The position numbers were made by a program, and so were the translations under genes. The notes under the pieces are model-generated. The model saw nothing but the letters and a program-made list of their open reading frames with translations, had not been told where the DNA came from and made no database searches. This document shows positions 8,200 through 17,095 of a stretch of 64,000 bases of DNA, piece after piece (the first letter of the stretch is position 1; every line of letters begins with the position of its first letter). The stretch comes from Teretinema sp942493045 (GTDB taxonomy: Bacteria > Spirochaetota > Spirochaetia > Treponematales > Treponemataceae), in the NCBI GenBank assembly GCA_942493045.1, contig OW818665.1, forward strand, positions 2,480,001-2,544,000, given 5' to 3'.

Positions 8200-9044
8200 G
8201 CAGTTTTTTTTCAGCCCTCATTGATCCCGCGCATCTTTTTTTACGCAACGCGCTACTGGCGGGTCTTCTATCTTCAATTTTATTCGGAGTTCTCGGATCG
8301 ATAGTTACAGTTAAGCGCATTGCCGGTCTGGCCGGGGCGATTTCTCATGCTGTCCTTGGTGGAATCGGCATGGCCCTGTATCTGTCCGCGTCCGGAATTC
8401 TGCCAAATTTTCCACCACTGCTCGGCGCTATGATCTTCGCCATCCTGGCGGCCCTGATTATCGGTACGGTGTCCCTGAAAGCTAAACAGCGGGAAGACAC
8501 CGTAATTAACGCAATTTGGGCAATAGGAATGAGCATCGGCGTACTGTTCATGGCCAAAACACCGGGATATACCGATCCGACAAGTTATCTTTTTGGTAAC
8601 ATTCTCCTGATTTCCACCCGGGACCTGTGGCTTTTAGCGGGTCTGGATATTGTAGTATTGTTTTTAGCCTGGCGCTTTTACCCTCAGTTAAAAGCTCTTT
8701 CATTCGATGAAGAATTCGCACGGGTCCGGGGGGTTCGCACAAACACGGTTTTTATGCTGCTGCTGATTATTACCGCTCTGGCGGTGGTTCTGCTTCAAAC
8801 CTTTGTCGGTATAGTAATGCTGATTGCGATGCTCACGCTCCCCGCCGGAACCGCCGGTTTCGGAGCTAAAAGTCTTTCCGGTATGATGCTGGGGGCATCG
8901 CTGCTGGCTATACTTTATTCATTTTGCGGCCTGGGTTTAGGCTGGGCAGCAAATACACCGCCCGGAGCCACCGCGGTTGTTATAGCCGGCGCGGTTTTTT
9001 TACTTACGGCCTCAATCCGGCTTGTTATCAGGAAATTCCGATGA
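8196..9044 (+). CDS. znuB: Zinc/manganese ABC transporter permease
   Basis: 282 residues with about eight hydrophobic segments, of the ABC-3 (ZnuB/MntB) permease family: an N-terminal helix, a LAGAISHAVLGG-type loop and a KALSFDEEFARVRGV cytoplasmic coupling segment are visible. It overlaps znuC by 4 nt and the following regulator by 4 nt (ATGA), so the three are translationally coupled. No periplasmic binding protein gene is present in the operon. Confidence 0.88.
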   Translation: MSSFFSALIDPAHLFLRNALLAGLLSSILFGVLGSIVTVKRIAGLAGAISHAVLGGIGMALYLSASGILPNFPPLLGAMIFAILAALIIGTVSLKAKQREDTVINAIWAIGMSIGVLFMAKTPGYTDPTSYLFGNILLISTRDLWLLAGLDIVVLFLAWRFYPQLKALSFDEEFARVRGVRTNTVFMLLLIITALAVVLLQTFVGIVMLIAMLTLPAGTAGFGAKSLSGMMLGASLLAILYSFCGLGLGWAANTPPGATAVVIAGAVFLLTASIRLVIRKFR

Positions 9045-9424
9045 CCCGCGCCCGAACCCTCATTTTAGAAATTCTGTCGAAAGCCGCGGAACCGCTGTCA
9101 GCAGGTTTGATTTATTCCCGTACCGCCGAAATTTTCGATCAAGCTACTATTTACCGTAACCTGCACTACCTTGAAAACAATAGGATGGCGGAATCTTTCG
9201 TGCTGCACTGCGCAGAGCATGGAACGGAGCGATATTTTACATCCTGTTCACCCGACAGTCACAACGCCCACCGGCATTGGTTTCACTGTGAAAAATGCCA
9301 CCGTTTTATTGACCTGGGTTCTTGCGCCCTTGATGACTTGCTGAACGAGTATGAGAAGAAATTTAATTTTTCAGTAAAATCCCATACTCTGAATGTCATC
9401 GGCATCTGCGGAAAATGCAGTTAG
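9041..9424 (+). CDS. zur: Fur-family metal regulator, probably Zur
   Basis: 127 residues from the ATG overlapping the znuB stop; upstream in-frame extension would run deep into znuB. The winged-helix recognition segment QATIYRNLHYLE, a His/Cys cluster HRHWFHCEKC and a C-terminal CGKC are the DNA-binding and metal sites of Fur-family proteins. Position at the end of a znuCB operon points to zinc-responsive repression of that operon. The protein is somewhat shorter than typical Fur or Zur (about 140-150). Confidence 0.8.
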   Translation: MTRARTLILEILSKAAEPLSAGLIYSRTAEIFDQATIYRNLHYLENNRMAESFVLHCAEHGTERYFTSCSPDSHNAHRHWFHCEKCHRFIDLGSCALDDLLNEYEKKFNFSVKSHTLNVIGICGKCS

Positions 9425-9426
9425 CC

Positions 9427-10323
9427 ATGTCCTCCAAAAAAAAATTTGAAAAGATATACATAGAAATCTGCAACACCTGTAATTTGACCTGCGCCTTTTG
9501 TCCCCGCAGCAGTCAAAAACCCCAGTACATGTCATCAGTGAATTTTTCCCATGTTATTTCAGAGGTTTCTCCATTTACCGATCTGGTTTGCCTGCATGTG
9601 ATGGGCGAACCGCTACTCCATCCTCAACTTGCCGAAATTCTGTGTCTCTGTGAAAAAAAATCGCTGCAGGTGAACCTTACTACGAATGGAACGCTGTTGC
9701 CTCTTACCGCACCGCTTTTACTGGACAGCCCGGCGCTCCGTCAGGTAAACATTTCACTACATAGCCAAACAGAGACCAGCGAAAATAGTGCTTGCAGCAG
9801 CGCAACCTACCTGAATAACGTATTTGATTTTTGCGATAAAGCCGCCAGAGAGAACAGGCCAATTATCAGCTTAAGGCTTTGGAACAACACTAATGGCAAG
9901 CCAAACCCGGACAACCGGGAACTCTATGAGGCTGTCGGGAAGCACTTCAGCCTAACACTTCCGGATAACCCGGACACGGCGGCCTATTCCGGAATTAAGC
10001 TTCGAGCCCGCGTGTATTTAAATCTGTCAGATTCTTTTGAATGGCCTTCACTTGAAAATCCGGATCTGGGAGCGGCTGGCTATTGCCACGGACTCAGAAG
10101 GCAATTGGCCATACTGGCCGACGGCCGGGTAGTGCCATGCTGTCTGGATGCCCAGGGTGAAATCAATCTTGGAAACATCTTTACAACCGAATTATCAGAT
10201 ATTCTCAAAGGAAGTCGCGCTCAGGCTATTCAGCAGGGGTTTTCAAGACGCAATGTTGTTGAAGCGCTTTGCCGCCACTGCAGTTATAAAAACAGGTTCA
10301 ATGCGCCTTCAAATCTTGTATAA
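9427..10323 (+). CDS. Radical SAM / SPASM domain protein
   Basis: 298 residues. C18-x3-C22-x2-C25 (CNLTCAFC) binds the radical SAM iron-sulfur cluster; a C-terminal SPASM-like region has further Cys in VVPCCLDAQGEINLGNIF and LCRHCSYKNRF, likely for an auxiliary cluster. Such proteins modify peptides or proteins, or activate partner enzymes. It begins 2 nt after the zur stop (an alternative ATG at 9415 overlaps zur), so it is probably cotranscribed with the znu genes. No precursor peptide gene was seen. The last 15 nt overlap the convergent DUF2141 gene. Confidence 0.8.
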   Translation: MSSKKKFEKIYIEICNTCNLTCAFCPRSSQKPQYMSSVNFSHVISEVSPFTDLVCLHVMGEPLLHPQLAEILCLCEKKSLQVNLTTNGTLLPLTAPLLLDSPALRQVNISLHSQTETSENSACSSATYLNNVFDFCDKAARENRPIISLRLWNNTNGKPNPDNRELYEAVGKHFSLTLPDNPDTAAYSGIKLRARVYLNLSDSFEWPSLENPDLGAAGYCHGLRRQLAILADGRVVPCCLDAQGEINLGNIFTTELSDILKGSRAQAIQQGFSRRNVVEALCRHCSYKNRFNAPSNLV

Positions 10324-10731
10324 CAAAATCCGTACCAAAGCACTGCGCTCCGTTATGGCTACTTTCAACTTCTCGTAGCCCCCGGGTATTCCTTTTCCAT
10401 CGTAATTACTCAATCCGACCGGCTCTTTCGGGATTCCGAAAATTCCGGTATCCAAAATACCATTGCGATTACTGTCCTGATACACACTGAATAAAAACTG
10501 TCCGGCTGGCAATTGCAATTCAAGAGTAATAATTGAACTGGTTGCATCCGCGGCAGTGTTTAAGAAAGCCGTTTTGGCCTTATAAGCGGACTCACTGTCG
10601 TAAATTGCGACATAAATCTTTCCGGAGTTTTCCTGAACTCCCTGAATTTCCAGAGTCACCTGAGTCTGCGCTACCGCCAAACCTCCCAGCGCGCAAAGCA
10701 TGATACCTGTCAGCAAACCTTTCAACATCAT
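10309..10731 (-). CDS. Exported DUF2141 protein
   Basis: 140 residues. An N-terminal signal peptide (about 1-21, ending AVA) precedes a beta-rich domain with GKIYVAIYDSESAY and SVYQDSNRNGILDTGIFGIP, the hallmark of DUF2141 proteins, which are secreted and uncharacterised. The DxNxNGxLD-like loop may bind a metal such as calcium. It follows the large TPR/GGDEF gene by 3 nt with a CAGGAG ribosome binding site and is likely cotranscribed with it. Confidence 0.82.
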   Translation of the reverse strand: MMLKGLLTGIMLCALGGLAVAQTQVTLEIQGVQENSGKIYVAIYDSESAYKAKTAFLNTAADATSSIITLELQLPAGQFLFSVYQDSNRNGILDTGIFGIPKEPVGLSNYDGKGIPGGYEKLKVAITERSALVRILLYKI

Positions 10732-10734
10732 CGT

Positions 10735-13700
10735 TTACTCCTGAAGAATTACCGAACGGGATTTACCCTCTTTTTTGGCTTGATAGAGAGCGTGATCGGA
10801 GCGGGAAAGCAAATCGTTAATATCTGTCCGCGCTTTATCACTGCCGGAACATCCGGTGATACCTATAGAGCAACTTAATTGCCGATTCGCGGGAACCTCA
10901 ATCTGGGTGCCGGTCAAAGAGCTGATTACCGCGGCGAATGAACCGGCTTCCTGAAGGCAGGAAATAATTCTGTCGGCCACCCCCTTCGCTCCTGTCAAAG
11001 GCGTTTCAGGTAGCAGTACGACAAATTCATCACCGCCATACCTGAAAACAAGATCAGTATCCCGGGAACATTTTTCAAGGAGGTTCGCGGTTTCAAACAA
11101 AATCCGGTCACCGAGGGCATGACCATACGTATCATTGTAATACTTAAAATTATCGAGATCGATAAACAGTATCGATAAATACATCTCTGCGGGCCGTCGA
11201 CTGCGAATCATGCGGGAAAGTTCAAGTTTAATGGCTGCTTCCAGTGAATTACGGTTACCGATACCTGTCAGTTGATCGGTAGTCGCTGTCTTTTCAAGAA
11301 GCAGATTCTTCCGGCTTAATTCCTCATTTTGTTTTTGGATTATTTCATTTTGTTCAAGCCGGTTCAGGGCCAATTCCAACTGTCTTACCGCGATTGATAA
11401 TACCTGCATGGTTTCTGTCCTGACAGTCCCATCCCGTTTATCAAAAAGAAATAAAACCTGACCGACGGCCTGTCCTTCAGTCTCCAGAAAAATACTGAAT
11501 GCGCTGATATAACGAAGCGCCTGATTCCCGCCAAGAATTTCATCGGGTAAGTCACTGAAAAAACGCTGTCCCCGTTTTTCTTTTAAAACAGGCAGGAGCA
11601 GATTCAGACATTCGGCGTCAAATTCCCGAGGTTCACCGCGGGTCTCTTTAATCACGGGCTTTGTCCTGTTCCAACTGACAAAGTATACGGCGGCCGTCTC
11701 AAAACTGTTAAACAGCAGATCCATCGTCTCGGTTAACAACCGCTTTTCATTGATAGCTCCGGAGCTGACAATCTGAAAAGTATTTAAAAACTGAATATCT
11801 TCAACCCTTTGATGCAGGTTAACCAGATGTTTTTGCATTTTCGCGGAGCTGAGTATCCAACCCCAGTTATTATCGAGCCCGCGAAGCCGAATCGGCTCGG
11901 GTTCAGGAACAGCCGGATCCAGACGGGCCGCTAGTTGAGCAATATACCATTGATTATTACGCTCACGGGCGTTCACAAGTCCATCCTGCCAGATCAACCG
12001 GGCTTCCTCAGACTTTCCGGCGCGCGTGAGCAGGTCACCGGCTGTCAGATAATAAAACGGCGCAAAATACTCAATGTTATCATTTGGTTCAAACAGATAT
12101 TTTTTAGCGTTTTCTAGTTCATCAGAGTTTTCCTGCAGGAGCGCCTGAAACAGGTGTTTTAAGAAAAACTCTTCGTTTTTATTCGGAAAAGGCTGTAACT
12201 GATTCATTCCGATTTTAAGGTTTATCTGCCAGGCATGCGATATATCTCCACCCAGATAAAGTGACACGCCCAGTAAAACATACAGGCCGAATTCTGAATG
12301 ATACGCTAAATGCCGGTTATTCATGGTCCTCAGTAATTCAAGGCATTTCTCAATCAGAATAACCGACAGTTTATAATTTCCGGAAAGCAGGGCGTTTGCT
12401 GACATATTGAAAAGCGTCATCCCCACTTCATCAAAATCTTTTGCCTCCCGCAAAAAATTCAAACCATGCATATAGTATTTATGGGCCTTGGTGTATTCGC
12501 CAATCATATAGTTATAAAAACCCATACCATTGTTGATATAACACATCTCCAGCGGATCTTTCAAACGTGTTTTCAGTCTTCGGCTTTTTTCATAGTTTTC
12601 CAGAGTTTGAGCGTATTCACCCTTTACCGAATTGACTAAAGCCGCCGTCTGATACGCATAGGCCAGCCGGTAAATATTATTATCCTTCTTGGCAAGGCGT
12701 AAACCCCGATCCTGAAACTGGTAGGCTTCCGAAGTGTACTCGCTATACAATCCGAATGGATTGGTATATAAAAAGGCCAATAAATTGATGAACCCTAAAT
12801 TTTTCGCCCGCTGCGTGATATCCAGATAAAAAATCCGGAAATCCTCAGGGTTTTGAAGCCGAACCTTATCCTGTATTAAAAATTCCAAAAAGCGGGCATA
12901 AAACATTACCGGCTCATTTTTCATGGTCTGAGCTAATTTCCAGCATTGGGAAGCCATGCTGCGCGCGTAATCAAGATTTCTTTTTTCAAAATGCACTAAA
13001 CCGATCCGAAAATACAGATCCGCAATCTTATCGCCCTGCGCGTTTTTGCGGGCAATAGATAAAGCCGTCTGAAAAGCTCCGGTTGCCAAATCATATTCCC
13101 GGCGCAGATAATAGATTGAACCTAAAAATTTCCACAATAGGAATTGTTCCGGTTCATTCAGTTTTCGCCGGCCTTCCTCGCCTTCTTTATATAAGCACTC
13201 TAAAATCACGCGGCTGTCTTCAATCGCCAGTAAAAAATAATTTTCAATGGCGATTTCAATACCACACCCGCAATGAACCATCAGGGGTTTACTTACCTCG
13301 CCAATTTCATGAAGCGTCAAATTTAAATAACACTGTCTTTCTTCGGCCAGCTCCAGCAGTTCATGCCATTCGGCATTACCCTCCTGTTCAAAGCCAAGAT
13401 GTTCCAGAGAAACAATGAAAAAAACCTTAAACGGCAGTTTTTTCGAACCGGATAAATCCTTCCAGATGTGCAACAGGTAACTTACCGCGGAAGCGCTCAT
13501 GTTTTGGGCATTACCAAGAATAAACACCTTATGAATGCCCCGATCTGATAAAGTCTCAATCATTCCGGTTATCGCGTTATACATACATGAAATTTCAAAT
13601 TCAAGCTCTTTGGCTATCAGCTCTTCTGACCGCCATACTATTTCACCGGAAAAATACTGTCTCAGTAAAGATTTGTGATAGGCATACACCCCGGATTTAT

Positions 13701-13971
13701 TTAAAAACGCTTCAAGTTCCTGAGGTGTATAACCGCTAACTTGCTCCCGTATCCAGGATAAAAAAGGACCGAACGCGGTATGATCGATTTTTTCAATACC
13801 GCAATTCTCAAAAGCCCGTCCCCGCTCACGGGCCAATGAAGAAACCTGACTGTAAAGCGCGCCCGGAGAACGGGTTTGACAAAATAGAAAACAGGAATCA
13901 GCCTCACTTGAGCTTTCCAGGAAATTATTTAAAACAGGCATGAGCGATGCGTTTTTTTCGTTTTGATTCAT
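10735..13971 (-). CDS. Degenerate AAA/TPR/GAF/GGDEF diguanylate cyclase
   Basis: 1078 residues, no signal or membrane segment. The N-terminal 250 residues resemble the AAA_16 part of STAND-type regulators (FGPFLSWIREQ, then HKVFILGNAQNMSASAVSYL where a Walker B would be), but no Walker A is visible and the Walker B acidic residues are lost. A long TPR region follows (about 270-690), then a GAF-like segment (about 710-870), a short coiled coil and a GGDEF domain with GGDEF at 979-983 and an RxxD site (RDTD, 970-973). It probably makes c-di-GMP in response to a signal sensed by the TPR or GAF part. Confidence 0.85.
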   Translation of the reverse strand: MNQNEKNASLMPVLNNFLESSSEADSCFLFCQTRSPGALYSQVSSLARERGRAFENCGIEKIDHTAFGPFLSWIREQVSGYTPQELEAFLNKSGVYAYHKSLLRQYFSGEIVWRSEELIAKELEFEISCMYNAITGMIETLSDRGIHKVFILGNAQNMSASAVSYLLHIWKDLSGSKKLPFKVFFIVSLEHLGFEQEGNAEWHELLELAEERQCYLNLTLHEIGEVSKPLMVHCGCGIEIAIENYFLLAIEDSRVILECLYKEGEEGRRKLNEPEQFLLWKFLGSIYYLRREYDLATGAFQTALSIARKNAQGDKIADLYFRIGLVHFEKRNLDYARSMASQCWKLAQTMKNEPVMFYARFLEFLIQDKVRLQNPEDFRIFYLDITQRAKNLGFINLLAFLYTNPFGLYSEYTSEAYQFQDRGLRLAKKDNNIYRLAYAYQTAALVNSVKGEYAQTLENYEKSRRLKTRLKDPLEMCYINNGMGFYNYMIGEYTKAHKYYMHGLNFLREAKDFDEVGMTLFNMSANALLSGNYKLSVILIEKCLELLRTMNNRHLAYHSEFGLYVLLGVSLYLGGDISHAWQINLKIGMNQLQPFPNKNEEFFLKHLFQALLQENSDELENAKKYLFEPNDNIEYFAPFYYLTAGDLLTRAGKSEEARLIWQDGLVNARERNNQWYIAQLAARLDPAVPEPEPIRLRGLDNNWGWILSSAKMQKHLVNLHQRVEDIQFLNTFQIVSSGAINEKRLLTETMDLLFNSFETAAVYFVSWNRTKPVIKETRGEPREFDAECLNLLLPVLKEKRGQRFFSDLPDEILGGNQALRYISAFSIFLETEGQAVGQVLFLFDKRDGTVRTETMQVLSIAVRQLELALNRLEQNEIIQKQNEELSRKNLLLEKTATTDQLTGIGNRNSLEAAIKLELSRMIRSRRPAEMYLSILFIDLDNFKYYNDTYGHALGDRILFETANLLEKCSRDTDLVFRYGGDEFVVLLPETPLTGAKGVADRIISCLQEAGSFAAVISSLTGTQIEVPANRQLSCSIGITGCSGSDKARTDINDLLSRSDHALYQAKKEGKSRSVILQE

Positions 13972-14088
13972 CAGATATCCTGTTAGTTAGTGTTTACTTT
14001 CAGTTAAAATGGTAACTCCTGACAGGTGCGCTGTCAACGCCTCGCCGGCATTCTTGTAATAGTTTTCAGTACCAGATATTCTATCATC
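13972..14088. promoter_or_regulatory. Divergent promoter region; leaderless promoter for the rightward gene
   Basis: Rightward: TTGTAA (14054-14059), 17-nt spacer, TATTCT (14077-14082), then 6 nt to the ATG at 14089. Leftward, the TPR/GGDEF gene has an AGGA ribosome binding site and no obvious -10. Confidence 0.5.
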
Positions 14089-14427
14089 ATGAAAGACAAA
14101 GATATTTCTCCGCTAGTACTATTCATTATGCACCTGGTCGCCTGCGTCGCGGCGATTAGCATACTTACCTTTCTGTCGCACAACCCCATTACAGAAGCGT
14201 CTTCCTTTGGGAAGGCGAAATGGTTCGGGAGCATGATCTCGTTGCTGTATATGGCTGTATCCTTTATCGCTCCTATCGCGGTCATTGTGCAGGCAATTCG
14301 CAATCTGATACACCGGCAGGGCACCTTTATGCTCTCAATTGTCCTGATTGTCCTTTCCACAGCGTATATCGCCTTCTTCTTTATAAATGTTCCCAATTTC
14401 CCGCGGTGGCTGATTATCAAGTTATAA
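14089..14427 (+). CDS. Small membrane protein
   Basis: 112 residues from the ATG at 14089, chosen because a good promoter ends 6 nt before it; the longer frame to 14026 would start upstream of that promoter. Three hydrophobic segments (about 8-28, 42-65, 80-100) suggest an integral membrane protein. No family is recognised. It precedes the ZIP transporter gene by 16 nt and may be cotranscribed with it. Confidence 0.6.
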   Translation: MKDKDISPLVLFIMHLVACVAAISILTFLSHNPITEASSFGKAKWFGSMISLLYMAVSFIAPIAVIVQAIRNLIHRQGTFMLSIVLIVLSTAYIAFFFINVPNFPRWLIIKL

Positions 14428-14443
14428 TTTTCCGGGAGGACTT

Positions 14444-15259
14444 ATGCAGTCAATTAGCATTCAAAACCCAATTTTGCTGGCCTTGTTCGCCACCCTTTTT
14501 ACCTGGGGAATGACAGCCCTGGGCTCGGCTATGGTGTTCTTCTTCAAATCGATCAACCTGCGCGTCTTAAATATGATGCTCGGCTTCGCCTCCGGAGTGA
14601 TGATAGCCGCAAGCTTCTGGTCACTGCTGGCTCCGGCTATCGAACTCGCTGAAGGGGGACGGTTTCCGCCCTGGTTTGTCGCCGCTTCCGGGTTTATCGG
14701 CGGAGCCGCCTTTCTGTTTTTAGCAGATCGACTGACACCGCATCTGCATTTCAGCTCTCATGATGATAAACCGGAAGGACTGCACACCCATTTACGACGC
14801 AGCGTTCTTTTAGTCCTGTCAATTACCCTGCACAACATACCGGAAGGATTGGCCGTCGGTGTGGCCTTTGGAGCTTTGTCCGGCGCCATTACACCGGAGA
14901 CCTTGATGCCGGCAATCGCCGTAGCCCTTGGAATCGGTATCCAGAACTTTCCAGAAGGCGCGGCTGTCTCCATACCGCTGCGCCGCGAAGGCCTTTCCCG
15001 CACAAAAAGTTTTTTGTACGGGCAAGCCTCCGGCATTGTTGAACCCATCGCCGGCGTAATTGGAGCTCTGCTGGTCATTCTGGTTCGCCCGATTCTGCCC
15101 TATGCCCTGGCCTTCGCGGCCGGTGCCATGATTTACGTTACCGTAGAAGAATTAATTCCATCCTCCCAGGAAGGCGATAACGAAAGCACCGACCTGGCAA
15201 CCATCGGCGCCATTCTCGGATTCACGGTAATGATGATCCTGGATGTAGCCCTCGGGTAA
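14444..15259 (+). CDS. ZIP-family metal transporter (ZupT/GufA type)
   Basis: 271 residues with eight hydrophobic segments. The signature helices HNIPEGLAVGVAFG (about 127-140) and QNFPEGAAVSIPLRREG (about 167-183) carry the paired His/Asn and Glu metal-site residues of ZIP proteins; a His-rich loop (LHFSSHDDKPEGLHTH) lies between. It should move zinc, iron or manganese into the cytoplasm. A GGAGG ribosome binding site precedes the ATG. A second zinc-type transporter 6 kb from the znu operon is notable. Confidence 0.88.
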   Translation: MQSISIQNPILLALFATLFTWGMTALGSAMVFFFKSINLRVLNMMLGFASGVMIAASFWSLLAPAIELAEGGRFPPWFVAASGFIGGAAFLFLADRLTPHLHFSSHDDKPEGLHTHLRRSVLLVLSITLHNIPEGLAVGVAFGALSGAITPETLMPAIAVALGIGIQNFPEGAAVSIPLRREGLSRTKSFLYGQASGIVEPIAGVIGALLVILVRPILPYALAFAAGAMIYVTVEELIPSSQEGDNESTDLATIGAILGFTVMMILDVALG

Positions 15260-15277
15260 TCGCGGAGTTGCCGTTTT

Positions 15278-17095
15278 TTAGCTGCTAGCGGCCGCTTCCA
15301 GGATTGCTTCCTCATCCAAAAATTGGCGGGTATACAGCCGCCAATAGTATTTTTTGTCGGCCATCAAAGACCGATGATCACCATCTTCAATAATTTTACC
15401 ATGATCCATAACCAGAATACGGTCCGCGTTACGGATTGTAGAAAGCCGATGCGCGATAACAATGCTGGTTCGCCCCCGCAACAACCGGTCAATCGCGCTT
15501 TGAATCAACACTTCTGTCTCTGTGTCCACAGAGCTGGTCGCTTCATCAAGAATCATGATGCGGGGGTTAGCCACCAGCGCTCTGGCCAAACTGATCAGTT
15601 GTTTTTGCCCGGTTGAAAGCAGTACGCCGCCTTCCCCGACCACCGTATCGTAACCCTTCTCTAGTTTCTCAATAAGGGAAGCGGCATTCGCTTCCCTTGC
15701 CGCGGCGCATACCTCCTCCTCCGTAGCTTCCAGCCGGCCGTATCGGATATTTTCCCGTACTGTGCCTGAAAATAGCAGCGGTGTCTGCAGGACATAGCCC
15801 AGGCGGCTGTGCAGCCAATGTTGAGTCCTCTCACGATAATCCTGCCCATCTATCAATACCGACCCTTCCTCCGGCTCATAAAACCGGCAGAGCAGGTTGA
15901 CCAAACTGGACTTACCACTACCCGTTTCCCCGACAATAGCCACCGTCTGTCCAGCCGGAATCAGCAGCGAAAAATCCTTAAAAATCCAGTTTCCGCCGCT
16001 ATAACGGAAACTGACCCGGTCAAACGCCACCGCGCCTTCAATTTCACCCAAGGACACAGCCTGCGGTCGGTCCTGTATCTCGGGAACGGTTTCAATCAGA
16101 CCCATCAGGCGTTCAGCGCTGGCTTGAGCCGCCTGAAATTCAGACAGTACCCGGGCAACCTCACGCGCCGGATCAAAAAACAGCATGGCATAATTAATAA
16201 AGGCTATCAGGGTGCCAAAAGAAATCAGCCCATTGATCACCATCTTGCCACCGGAACCCAGCGCCAGAGCCGCTCCCGTCGCGGCCAGAAAAACAACCAC
16301 CGGCATGTACACCGCCGACAACCGCGCCGCGCGAATAGCATGGTCTCTTAATTTTTCTGTTTTACCTTTAAACTCAAGAACATTATCTTTTTCTAAAACC
16401 AGGGTTTTGGAAGTCCGCGCGCCCTGCAGGCCTTCATTAAAATATCCGGAAACAATCGAGTTGGCTTTTCTGGCTTTACGCTGTGTCCCGAGAATATGCT
16501 TCTGAAACCAAAAAGTGGCAATCAACAATACCGGCACAAAGGAAAGGGTTATCAACGCTAAACGCCAATTCATAACCAACATGAACGCGATTATGGCCAG
16601 CATCATCGTGCTGCCCCACACCAGATCCACCAGGCCCCAAGCGATAGTATCGCTGAGTTTCTGGGCATCCGAAGTCATACGCGACATGACCCAGCCGGCC
16701 GGTGTCCGGTCATAGTAGGCAAAACTGAGTTTTTGAAGCTGGGCAAAGGCTTTTTCTCTCAGGGTATGGCAGAGGCGGACTTCGATCACACCGGCGACGA
16801 TAATCAGGCCCCAGACATTAAATCCCTGCAAAAAAGCCAAAAAAGCATACCAGCCGATAAACAAAGCTATTGACCGCTCCGACCCAGCCTGAGCGAGCGC
16901 CGGCACCAGACGATCCACGGCATATCTGGTTAGCATTGGAAACACTCCGTCCAAAACAGCAACGCCGACCATAATTACGGCCAATATCCACATCCAGGGA
17001 TACAACGGCCTGGCCATACGCATTATTTTTTTCCAAATGTCCAACTGCAGGCGGGAGACATATTCCTTTTCTTCAAATCCATTAATATCTGACAT
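15278..17095 (-). CDS. ABC exporter subunit 2, ATPase + permease
   Basis: 605 residues: six membrane helices (about 30-320), then an ATPase domain with Walker A VGETGSGKSS, a non-standard signature LSTGQKQ and a normal Walker B with catalytic Glu (MILDEATSS). Its start overlaps the stop of the partner gene (TAATG). With the partner it forms a heterodimeric exporter of the BmrCD/LmrCD or TM287/288 type, with one normal and one degenerate ATP site. Likely substrates are drugs or lipids; the attenuated leader upstream favours a drug-linked role. Confidence 0.87.
   Translation of the reverse strand: MSDINGFEEKEYVSRLQLDIWKKIMRMARPLYPWMWILAVIMVGVAVLDGVFPMLTRYAVDRLVPALAQAGSERSIALFIGWYAFLAFLQGFNVWGLIIVAGVIEVRLCHTLREKAFAQLQKLSFAYYDRTPAGWVMSRMTSDAQKLSDTIAWGLVDLVWGSTMMLAIIAFMLVMNWRLALITLSFVPVLLIATFWFQKHILGTQRKARKANSIVSGYFNEGLQGARTSKTLVLEKDNVLEFKGKTEKLRDHAIRAARLSAVYMPVVVFLAATGAALALGSGGKMVINGLISFGTLIAFINYAMLFFDPAREVARVLSEFQAAQASAERLMGLIETVPEIQDRPQAVSLGEIEGAVAFDRVSFRYSGGNWIFKDFSLLIPAGQTVAIVGETGSGKSSLVNLLCRFYEPEEGSVLIDGQDYRERTQHWLHSRLGYVLQTPLLFSGTVRENIRYGRLEATEEEVCAAAREANAASLIEKLEKGYDTVVGEGGVLLSTGQKQLISLARALVANPRIMILDEATSSVDTETEVLIQSAIDRLLRGRTSIVIAHRLSTIRNADRILVMDHGKIIEDGDHRSLMADKKYYWRLYTRQFLDEEAILEAAASS

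Noticed and set aside
15809..16351. 180-codon frame on the plus strand inside the ABC exporter gene
   Set aside because: Antisense shadow of a clear ABC exporter; no promoter or ribosome binding site.
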